Below the pieces are notes generated by a model. The model ran no database searches. It was not told the origin of the DNA and saw only the letters and a list, made by a program, of their open reading frames with translations. From the NCBI GenBank assembly GCA_905235495.1, contig CAJOMK010000076.1:1-6456 (forward strand): 6,456 nucleotides of DNA. The letters run 5' to 3'. This document shows positions 1 through 4,841 of this stretch, piece by piece (within the stretch, counting starts at the first letter, position 1; each line of letters begins with the position of its first letter). The DNA is from an uncultured Methanobrevibacter sp. (GTDB lineage: Archaea; Methanobacteriota; Methanobacteria; Methanobacteriales; Methanobacteriaceae). The position numbers were made by a program, and so were the translations under genes.

Positions 1-515
1 GGAATTAAAATCATTTCGTGTGTGGTCTTTGGATAGTGCCTCTCGTAAGGCTTGAAGTCTGTTTCTCCATCAATATGTACCCTAAAAACCTTGTTAGATT
101 TGTAATATTCTGCTCTTTTCTCAAAGCTTCCATCGTAGCAATCCACAGATAAAATATTTCCACCTATTTTGAAGAATTGCTTAGCAGTGTTCATATCTAA
201 GAAATCTCCATTAGTTATCAGATGAATCTGTGAGTTAGGCAATGTTTTTCTAAACAAACTTATTATTTTTCGCCACTGAGGATTTAATAATGGTTCTCCT
301 CTGTAATCGAATTGTAATCTCATTGGGTCAAAGACTTTTAAACTATCCGCAATCTTTTTAGCAGTTTCTAAGTTCATAAAGTAATATTCACCTCTTTTGA
401 GGTGTCTTACTTGTCTAAAACATAGCCTACATCTGCGATTACACCCATATGTCAGTTCTATTACCGCATTGTGAGGTCTGTTTTGAGTTTTTGGTCTAAT
501 CGTACCACCCTTCAA
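1..515 (-). CDS. Radical SAM protein, C-terminal part beyond the window
   Basis: Partial gene; 171 codons are visible and the 3' end is cut by the window edge. The product should bind a [4Fe-4S] cluster and cleave S-adenosylmethionine to a radical; the substrate is unknown. The cluster motif CxxxCxxC is at residues 25-32 (C25, C29, C32), preceded by ELTYGC as is usual. A RGEPLLNP segment (about 72-79) corresponds to the GGE SAM-binding motif with Arg for the first Gly, and LITNG (99-103) fits the next strand of the barrel. The frame opens after an in-frame TGA about two codons upstream, and no ATG or GTG is available before the cluster motif. The best start is therefore TTG at 515, behind a weak GAGTGA site 6 bases upstream. 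This start overlaps the end of the preceding radical SAM gene by 20 bases. Family membership is secure; the start and function are not. Confidence 0.88.
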   Translation of the reverse strand, partial: MKGGTIRPKTQNRPHNAVIELTYGCNRRCRLCFRQVRHLKRGEYYFMNLETAKKIADSLKVFDPMRLQFDYRGEPLLNPQWRKIISLFRKTLPNSQIHLITNGDFLDMNTAKQFFKIGGNILSVDCYDGSFEKRAEYYKSNKVFRVHIDGETDFKPYERHYPKTTHEMILI

Positions 516-1788
516 GTTCTTTCACTCTATACAGATTATCACCATTCTCATCAACACCTACCTTTTCAACATGTTGTCTAGTTCTTAATTCCACTTTTCT
601 TGGATTATTCCAACACCATCTTGTAAAGTCATGACAGTCCATGTTAAGTGTCTGAGCCTTTGATCTAGAATCAGCGATACATGCAGAAACTTCAGATTTA
701 GCACCCTTGAAACATTCTTTTGAATATTTACCAACATCTTTGAAAGTTATAATATCTGATTTTCTTCTTTGGGCTTGTTCAACCGCATGAGTAAAATTAC
801 CGAAATACAAATATTTGTGCATATCAGGTGGAATAGCACAACAGCAGTAACTAGGAGTGTAGATTTGTCTAGATTTATTACAGGCATAGTATAATTTCAA
901 TTTCCGACAAGTTTCAATGAATTCATCGTAATAAGGTTGCAATATTTTATCTCTTTCTTCTTGAGATTTTTTGGTATACAAATCGTATAAATCAACTCCA
1001 GTGATTTCTGATAATTTTAACATTCTTTTCTTGTAAAAGTCAGGTAATACAGGCTTAACCAATAAATCTCTGATTTTACAAGCATAAGCTCCACTCATTT
1101 TGGCTTTTGTAACTAATCCTTTTACATCAGAATAACCTGGAATTAATGGTCTTATAATGTGAGTTACTTTAATGCCATGTTTAGAAAGCTTTTTGATATT
1201 GTTAAATCTCTCAGTAGGTGAAGGTACACCTCTTTCAACCTTACGAGCAATCAAATCGTTGGAAGTTGATATAGCAATACGGAAATGCCAATTATGACTG
1301 TGATTCTTGATTAAATTCATATATTTTGGCTTAGTATACATAGAACCTTTTGAACAGAAAGTCAATGGATAATCAATTTCATCAAAGAATTCCAAGAGTT
1401 CATATGTAACTCCATATTTCCTTTCATTATTACAGAAAGGGTCAGAAACCGTACCGAATTGAATCATTTTCTTGTTTCTAATGTACTTTTCAAGGAATTT
1501 ATATGTTTTAGGGACATCTCCACTGCCTTTTAAACTTTCAGTGAAAATCCTTTTAATCAATTCAACATCTAAGGTTCTCAAAGGCATGGAATCATGTTTA
1601 ACAATGTTTCCTTGTTTTTTAGCACGTAAATTGATTGATTTTCTAGCATTAGCATCGCAGTATAAACAGTTATAACTGCAGAATGTATAATCATCAAGTA
1701 AAATAGGCATAAAACAAGATTCATATTTTGTCTTTAAAGTGATGCCCTGATAAGTCTGTGGTAATCCTTTCTTATTTTCAGTCTTCAT
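496..1788 (-). CDS. SPL-like (SplB/COG1533-type) radical SAM protein with cysteine-rich C-terminus
   Basis: 430-residue radical SAM enzyme resembling the spore photoproduct lyase / 'DNA repair photolyase' group. The cluster motif CSYNCLYC is at residues 37-44 (C37, C41, C44). Further group hallmarks follow: GTVSDPF at 112-118, TFCSKGS near 143-149 (family usually TKS), ISTSND at 173-178, ERGVPSPTER at 185-194 and RPLIPGYSD at 213-221. After about residue 290 comes an extension of about 140 residues rich in cysteine (C293, C303, C315-C317, C359, C370, C385, C392), which could hold an additional Fe-S cluster or zinc. The start codon follows a GGAGAGAT site and overlaps the end of the ParB-like gene by 11 bases; its own end overlaps the next radical SAM gene. 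Family assignment is firm. Whether it repairs pyrimidine dimers, modifies a base or acts on something else cannot be read from the sequence. Confidence 0.85.
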   Translation of the reverse strand: MKTENKKGLPQTYQGITLKTKYESCFMPILLDDYTFCSYNCLYCDANARKSINLRAKKQGNIVKHDSMPLRTLDVELIKRIFTESLKGSGDVPKTYKFLEKYIRNKKMIQFGTVSDPFCNNERKYGVTYELLEFFDEIDYPLTFCSKGSMYTKPKYMNLIKNHSHNWHFRIAISTSNDLIARKVERGVPSPTERFNNIKKLSKHGIKVTHIIRPLIPGYSDVKGLVTKAKMSGAYACKIRDLLVKPVLPDFYKKRMLKLSEITGVDLYDLYTKKSQEERDKILQPYYDEFIETCRKLKLYYACNKSRQIYTPSYCCCAIPPDMHKYLYFGNFTHAVEQAQRRKSDIITFKDVGKYSKECFKGAKSEVSACIADSRSKAQTLNMDCHDFTRWCWNNPRKVELRTRQHVEKVGVDENGDNLYRVKELEGWYD

Positions 1789-2470
1789 TGGTTAATCTCT
1801 CCACTAATTCATCGCCATCAACTACTATCTTCTTAAATCCATCTTCTCTGAAGAAAGTGTTGTGGTCAATTATTTCCAAGAATTTATTAGCAACTTGCCA
1901 GTCAATAAATGAGATATAGACAATATTATGGTCCTTTTGGTTGTCTTGAATGACTTCCAACTCTTCATCAGGCTCTTCAATCCCTGCATCAATATCCTCA
2001 AAGATTTCATTGTATTCAAAGTCATCTAGCAACACTTCTATTTCAGTATCATCGAAACCTGTTAATTCAACATCTAATTCACTCATTTTCAAGTCGGTGA
2101 ATAAGGTTGTTAATTTATCATAATCCCAATCACCTGAAATCTTATTCAGTGCTAAATTCAATGCTTTTTCATGGTCTTCTGATTCTATTTTTAAATCAGC
2201 CTCAGTAAACACCCAACCAATGTCGCCCAGTCTGATAAGGTTCAATTCTTCAAAGATAGTGTTATCTTCCAAGTGTTGTCCAATTAATACATCGAACCTT
2301 TGATGACCTCCAATGATGTGATTATTCTTCAAGTTTATTACAATAGGATCAACTAAACCAAATGTAGACAATGAGTTTTTTAGTTTAGTTGCTTCACTTT
2401 CAGAAATCAATCTTGGATTATAATCCGCAGGTACTATGTCAGTTATTTTGATTTTTTCAACTTCTACCAT
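1778..2470 (-). CDS. Stand-alone ParB-like (ParB/sulfiredoxin fold) protein
   Basis: 230 residues with an N-terminal ParB-like domain. After a short start, KIKITDIVPADYNPR (6-20) matches the usual opening with the NPR signature, and GGHQR at 54-58 is the conserved box-II-type nucleotide-binding motif. A helical part with ALNLALNKISGDWDYDKL (103-120) resembles the region that follows this domain in viral homologues often fused to DNA methyltransferases. Here no methyltransferase domain follows. Instead there is a very acidic stretch (about 140-175) and a C-terminal part ending ELVERL. It lacks the helix-turn-helix and dimer domain expected of a chromosome-partition ParB, so a nucleotide-using role in DNA processing or modification is more likely than segregation. 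AAGGAG (2478-2483) lies 7 bases before the ATG, and the preceding gene ends 2 bases before this start. Confidence 0.82.
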   Translation of the reverse strand: MVEVEKIKITDIVPADYNPRLISESEATKLKNSLSTFGLVDPIVINLKNNHIIGGHQRFDVLIGQHLEDNTIFEELNLIRLGDIGWVFTEADLKIESEDHEKALNLALNKISGDWDYDKLTTLFTDLKMSELDVELTGFDDTEIEVLLDDFEYNEIFEDIDAGIEEPDEELEVIQDNQKDHNIVYISFIDWQVANKFLEIIDHNTFFREDGFKKIVVDGDELVERLTNED

Positions 2471-2472
2471 TG

Positions 2473-2814
2473 TTAATCTCCTTCTATTTTGTTTAAATAT
2501 TCTAAAACCTTTTCTTCAGCAATCTGTCTTGCCTTATCATCGATTTGTTTATCAATTGCTTCTAACTCCTCTTTTTTGGTTTTTTCCTTGTATTTATCAA
2601 TACTCGTAATAACCAAAATTGCTAGGATAATTGCAAAAATCCCAGTAATAATTGCTATTTCACTGATTCCATCGAAAAGTGGGTGTTCCGTAATGCCATT
2701 GAAGATTAAAACCACTCCAGTGGAGATTAAAGCTCCACTCAAAGTAGTTTTGACAAAACCATAAGTCCAAATTGTCTTTTTCCATTGAATTGTATCTATT
2801 AGTTTTTTAGTCAT
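2473..2814 (-). CDS. Small two-helix membrane protein with charged C-terminal tail
   Basis: 113 residues, function not recognised. Two hydrophobic segments lie at about residues 22-40 and 53-71. They are joined by a short loop (GITEHPLFDGI) and followed by a highly charged, probably coiled-coil tail (about 73-110) of alternating Lys and Glu. Size and topology would fit a holin, spanin-like or other viral membrane protein, but no family motif is seen. The start is chosen at 2814: GGAGGA (2823-2828) sits 8 bases upstream, and the ATG overlaps the previous stop as ATGA, a classic coupled junction. An ATG at 2832 would add six residues, but it lies upstream of this site and has no site of its own. 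The neighbour downstream is the ParB-like gene. Confidence 0.72.
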   Translation of the reverse strand: MTKKLIDTIQWKKTIWTYGFVKTTLSGALISTGVVLIFNGITEHPLFDGISEIAIITGIFAIILAILVITSIDKYKEKTKKEELEAIDKQIDDKARQIAEEKVLEYLNKIEGD

Positions 2815-3200
2815 GGATTCTGTCCTCCACATTGTTTAAAATGCTCACAAGCCAAATCAGTAGGTTTAATCTGATTTTTAGTGATTAAGCATCGTGGGTC
2901 AAAATATGGATATTCCCACCAATTTATGTAGTAATCGGCATTCTTACACTCAGAACATGTGTGAATATCATCTAATCCTTTTACTTCAATAGTAATTTCA
3001 GTAAAATAATTTCCAACATCTTTTTCAGTGATAATCAAATCATCATCTTTTTTTAAATGTTTTAAAGCATCTCTTGTTGCTTTAAATTTTTTATCTTTGT
3101 CTAATTTCTCATCCAACACTGAAAAAGGAATTAATAGTGTTGCCTTTGAAGAATATCTGATTAATTCTTTTAAATGACCTATTCTATCATTAGGCACCAT
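2811..3200 (-). CDS. Cysteine-rich small protein, probable metal binding
   Basis: 129 residues, function unknown. The N-terminal 75 residues are charged and probably helical and strand-forming (LIPFSVLDEKL, then an ITEKDVGNYFTEITIEVKG strand region). The C-terminal 50 residues carry C82, C85, C104, C118, H120 and C124, in the order CxxC, DPRC, ACEHF and QC. This spacing, with an 'aCEhF' end, resembles small zinc- or cluster-binding modules common in viral and methanogen hypothetical proteins. The start at 3200 is preferred to the ATG at 3206 because AAGGAG (3207-3212) directly abuts the upstream ATG but lies 6 bases from this one. The gene overlaps the end of the holin-like gene by 11 bases and the start of the next membrane protein by 4. 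Confidence 0.7.
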   Translation of the reverse strand: MVPNDRIGHLKELIRYSSKATLLIPFSVLDEKLDKDKKFKATRDALKHLKKDDDLIITEKDVGNYFTEITIEVKGLDDIHTCSECKNADYYINWWEYPYFDPRCLITKNQIKPTDLACEHFKQCGGQNP

Positions 3201-3459
3201 TTTCATCTCCTTTTGACAATGCCTCAGCAGTTTCTATGACTTCATTTCTAGCAGTGTTTTCAGCAACTTTTACACGGAAGTTTTCAGGGAATATTTTAAC
3301 TAACAATGCACAAGCACCTATTATTCCAACTGCGATTGATTGGTATTTAGCTGGTAAAAATCCAATATCATTAGCAGTTAAACCACTAATAAACACTATA
3401 ATAGCAAAGATTCCACTAATTAACCAACTATACTTTTTGAAACTTTTTAACTCTTGCAT
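3190..3459 (-). CDS. Holin-like small membrane protein
   Basis: 89 residues with two hydrophobic segments (about 11-27 and 41-57) separated by a short turn containing FLPAKYQ, then a hydrophilic C-terminal tail of about 30 residues with mixed charge. This size and two-helix hairpin are what many viral holins show: membrane proteins that release the cell-wall-degrading enzyme. Holins share little sequence, so this is a topology-based call, and no endolysin such as a pseudomurein endopeptidase is in the window. The start at 3459 is chosen because GGAGG (3467-3471) lies 7 bases upstream. The in-frame ATG at 3507 would overlap the preceding gene by 80 bases and put a charged 16-residue extension in front. 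The gene overlaps the zinc-ribbon gene before it by 32 bases. Confidence 0.65.
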   Translation of the reverse strand: MQELKSFKKYSWLISGIFAIIVFISGLTANDIGFLPAKYQSIAVGIIGACALLVKIFPENFRVKVAENTARNEVIETAEALSKGDENGA

Positions 3460-3676
3460 TCTCTCTCCTCCATCTTCTTTTATTAAATCGCTCAAGTCTT
3501 TTTTCATATAAGATGTCAGTCAGTGATTTAAACCTAATTCCTGCTGAATAATGAAAAGGGCATTGAATAACTAAGCCACAATGAATGCAATACACTTCTT
3601 CATTGTCATCCACTTCATAATCACCTTTTACTCCACATTCTGGACATTTTAAGTTTGAATAAGGTTTATTTCCCAT
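3428..3676 (-). CDS. TFB/TFIIB-like zinc-ribbon protein, small
   Basis: 82 residues. A zinc ribbon occupies the N-terminus: CPECG at 11-15 and CIHCG at 30-34, i.e. CxxC-x15-CxxC, closely resembling the zinc ribbon at the N-terminus of archaeal transcription factor B, including the GLVI that follows the second knuckle (34-37). C39 and H42 lie just after. The rest (about 48-82) is strongly basic with many Arg and Lys (for example RFNKRRWRR at 63-71), suiting nucleic acid binding. The two cyclin-like repeats of TFB are absent, so it cannot be a complete TFB. It may be a viral regulator, an RNA-polymerase-interacting protein or a general DNA-binding protein. The ATG at 3676 follows GAGAGGT by a few bases. 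It is the first gene of the packed operon, 46 bases after the kinase-like gene. Confidence 0.75.
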   Translation of the reverse strand: MGNKPYSNLKCPECGVKGDYEVDDNEEVYCIHCGLVIQCPFHYSAGIRFKSLTDILYEKRLERFNKRRWRRENARVKKFQKV

Positions 3677-3722
3677 TGACTACCTCTCATTAAAAACTAT
3701 AATAAAAATAACAAAATTTTAA
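3677..3722 (-). promoter_or_regulatory. T-rich gap: possible terminator of the kinase-like gene and start region of the downstream operon
   Basis: This is the only real gap in the minus-strand module. Read on the minus strand it holds several T runs (ATTTTG, ATTTTTA, AGTTTTTAA), the type of oligo-T signal archaeal RNA polymerase uses for termination, followed by GAGAGGT, the ribosome site of the zinc-ribbon gene. A TTAAAATTTT stretch just after the kinase stop could serve as a poor TATA element. No strong promoter consensus is present, so read-through is equally possible. Confidence 0.35.
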
Positions 3723-4505
3723 TCAGCTAAACTTATTAGATTTCAAACCTAATCTCCTTTTTTCATTATTAATCAATTTTAACTCAACTTCAGGATTGTT
3801 ATTTGCTCTACCGTGTAGGTTCGCACCTTTACTGCCTAATGCACCTTTTTTAGTTTCACTCATTGTGTCTTTGTATCTGTTGTAGTAATTTCTGAAGTTT
3901 TCACGGTTCTGCTCTTCTTTGGCATAGTCCTTACACTTTTTAGAACAATATTTCTTATTAGAAGCAGTTTTGGTGAATAGCCTACCACACCATTTACAAG
4001 TTGGTAGCTCAGTAAAAATGGTATCTACAATATCTTCAAAGACTTTACTTGGATCCTCTGGATTATAATCAACTTTATGAACATTCTTGTATCCGTCAAT
4101 GAGTACATCAAATTTCTGAATTTCTTTTGAATTTCCATCTTTTCTGATGACAATATAAATGTCCATCTCAGGAAAATACCTGTTTATAGAACGAATAAAT
4201 GATGCTTTTACAGTTTCATCAGTATTGTAAACATAACTGCTTAAAATACTGTCTTCCCATAAAACGATGTCATATTGGCTTAAATCTTTCCAGTTCCATG
4301 TTAAACTCCTGTCTATCGCCAATAATAATGCGATTTCCGAGTTTGTTAAATTATAGCTATTTAATATAGATAAAATTGTTTTGTCTTGTACTGGAAGTAA
4401 AGTCTTTACATTATATGACTTCTTTGTAAAAAATTCATTGAGTTTTTTAATCATCGTGGCTTTTCCAGTACCATCGATTCCATTTAATGCTATGTGAAGT
4501 GTCAT
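3723..4505 (-). CDS. Thymidylate-kinase-like P-loop protein fused to a C-terminal zinc finger
   Basis: 260 residues in two parts. Residues 1-165 resemble thymidylate kinase, which phosphorylates dTMP: Walker A GIDGTGKAT at 9-17, LLLAIDR at 60-66 matching the family's LLFAADR, and a WEDSILSSYVY segment (83-93) at the position of the family's DRYxxSSLAYQ. Departures are Ala16 where Ser/Thr normally follows the P-loop Lys, Asn8 where the family has Glu, and Glu-Asp in place of the conserved Asp-Arg. The substrate may therefore differ or activity may be lost. Residues 170-191 form a CxxC-x13-CxxxC zinc finger (C170, C173, C187, C191) of the 'F...KYCSKKC' type, followed by a basic tail with GALGSKGANLHG (221-232). 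This suggests nucleic acid binding. GAGGT lies 9 bases before the ATG. It is the first gene of the leftward module; I saw no convincing TATA box for it. Confidence 0.78.
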   Translation of the reverse strand: MTLHIALNGIDGTGKATMIKKLNEFFTKKSYNVKTLLPVQDKTILSILNSYNLTNSEIALLLAIDRSLTWNWKDLSQYDIVLWEDSILSSYVYNTDETVKASFIRSINRYFPEMDIYIVIRKDGNSKEIQKFDVLIDGYKNVHKVDYNPEDPSKVFEDIVDTIFTELPTCKWCGRLFTKTASNKKYCSKKCKDYAKEEQNRENFRNYYNRYKDTMSETKKGALGSKGANLHGRANNNPEVELKLINNEKRRLGLKSNKFS

Positions 4506-4586
4506 CTTACGAGTACCTCACAAAAAATTAAAATCATTTAATATCACCGACCATTGTTTATCGGCACTATTTGAGAAAAGGAGCAG

Positions 4587-4656
4587 TGGAAATAAGTCAA
4601 AATGAGTTAAGGGTTTATTTAGAACAAATAAGAAAGTTTAGTCTGACTTATTTCCA
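4587..4656. repeat. 13-base perfect inverted repeat with 44-base spacer
   Basis: TGGAAATAAGTCA at 4587-4599 is the exact reverse complement of TGACTTATTTCCA at 4644-4656. The flanking G4586/T4657 could add a wobble pair in RNA. Inside the spacer a smaller hairpin, TTATTT (4615-4620) / AAATAA (4626-4631) with a 5-base loop, is nested. The heptamer AAATAAG recurs at 4590-4596, 4626-4632 and 4728-4734, and inverted at 4647-4653. Possible roles are an operator for a dimeric regulator, a recombination site or a structured RNA. Confidence 0.7.
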
Positions 4657-4657
4657 T

Positions 4658-4691
4658 GAAAACAGAAAATTAGAACACTAATTTTGTTTTC
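4658..4691. repeat. Stem-loop: 14 paired bases with 2-base bulge, 4-base loop
   Basis: GAAAAC (4658-4663) pairs with GTTTTC (4686-4691), and AAAATTAG (4666-4673) with CTAATTTT (4678-4685). AG at 4664-4665 bulges and AACA forms the loop. It begins 1 base after the preceding inverted repeat ends. Read on the plus strand the descending arm is T-rich (TTTTGTTTT), which could act as a terminator, but no plus-strand gene precedes it. A structured leader, noncoding RNA or protein site is as likely. Confidence 0.6.
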
Positions 4692-4726
4692 AATATAATA
4701 TTATGTCAAAATATTATTTATAATTG
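4691..4726. repeat. A/T-rich imperfect inverted repeat
   Basis: ATAATATT (4695-4702) pairs with AATATTAT (4710-4717) around a 7-base loop, and CAAT (4691-4694) pairs with ATTG (4723-4726) across a bulge. ATAATATTAT at 4695-4704 is itself a perfect palindrome. In A/T-rich DNA such repeats arise by chance, so on its own this is weak; it counts because it directly continues the two repeats before it. Confidence 0.4.
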
Positions 4727-4789
4727 AAAATAAGAATGGATTTACATAAAGTTAATGTTTAAATGTTAGAAAAAATTTTTAAATTATAT

Positions 4790-4799
4790 TTTATAAATA
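4790..4799 (+). promoter_or_regulatory. Archaeal TATA box for hsdR
   Basis: TTTATAAATA matches the archaeal TATA consensus and lies 42 bases before the hsdR ATG. Transcription would be expected to start about 25 bases downstream, near 4815-4825, leaving a short leader that still includes the ribosome site. The A-rich upstream flank could be the TFB recognition element. This suggests hsdR has its own promoter, independent of the leftward module. Confidence 0.6.
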
Positions 4800-4828
4800 C
4801 TATCATAATAAACACAAAATTCATTAAA

Positions 4829-4834
4829 GGGTGA
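4829..4834 (+). promoter_or_regulatory. Shine-Dalgarno site fixing the hsdR start
   Basis: GGGTGA ends 7 bases before the ATG at 4842 and complements the ACCTCC/TCACC end of archaeal 16S rRNA. It favours this ATG over the in-frame ATG nine codons further in. Confidence 0.7.
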
Positions 4835-4841
4835 AATTCCA

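Larger units (their letters stand above)
1..4505 (-). mobile_element. Candidate provirus or integrated-element segment (one-directional gene module)
   Basis: Eight genes run in one direction with overlaps or gaps of a few bases, apart from one 46-base gap. They encode a kinase-like protein, a TFB-like zinc ribbon, a holin-like two-helix protein, a cysteine-rich protein, another small membrane protein, a ParB-like protein and two radical SAM proteins. This density of small unknown proteins next to a stand-alone ParB-like domain is typical of tailed-virus proviruses of methanogens. No integrase, terminase, portal or capsid gene is visible and no attachment repeat could be identified. The limits given are therefore only the extent of the minus-strand module within the window, and a non-viral island remains possible. 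Confidence 0.5.
4506..4841. other. Divergent noncoding region between the leftward module and hsdR
   Basis: About 336 bases without a credible coding frame; it separates two divergently transcribed genes. Its left end has the ribosome site of the kinase-like gene (GAGGT on the minus strand, 4515-4519). The middle (4587-4726) holds three consecutive inverted repeats, listed separately. The right end holds the TATA box and ribosome site of hsdR. A/T content is higher than in the flanking genes, with palindromic A/T tracts such as AAAAATTTTT at 4771-4780. No tRNA, recognisable CRISPR repeat or attachment core was found. Confidence 0.7.

Noticed and set aside
1472..1675. 67-codon open frame on the plus strand
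   Set aside because: It lies wholly opposite the SPL-like radical SAM gene, whose cluster motif region it mirrors; the product has no recognisable motif.
2489..2764. 91-codon open frame on the plus strand with hydrophobic product
   Set aside because: It is antisense to the two-helix membrane protein gene. Hydrophobicity arises because codons for hydrophobic residues on one strand read as hydrophobic on the other; the minus-strand gene has the better ribosome site and operon fit.
3460..3507. N-terminal extension of the holin-like protein to the ATG at 3507
   Set aside because: It would overlap the zinc-ribbon gene by 80 bases, while GGAGG lies at ideal distance before the internal ATG at 3459.
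3236..3511. 91-codon open frame on the plus strand
   Set aside because: It is antisense to the holin-like and zinc-ribbon genes, and no family motif is seen.
4535..4544. TATA-like ATATTAAATG on the minus strand before the kinase-like gene
   Set aside because: Transcription starting about 25 bases downstream would remove or touch the GAGGT ribosome site, so the spacing argues against it as the main promoter.
4506..4841. CRISPR array or tRNA gene in the intergenic region
   Set aside because: There are no regularly spaced direct repeats of 25-40 bases and no cloverleaf or conserved T-loop sequence; the repeats here are short and inverted.
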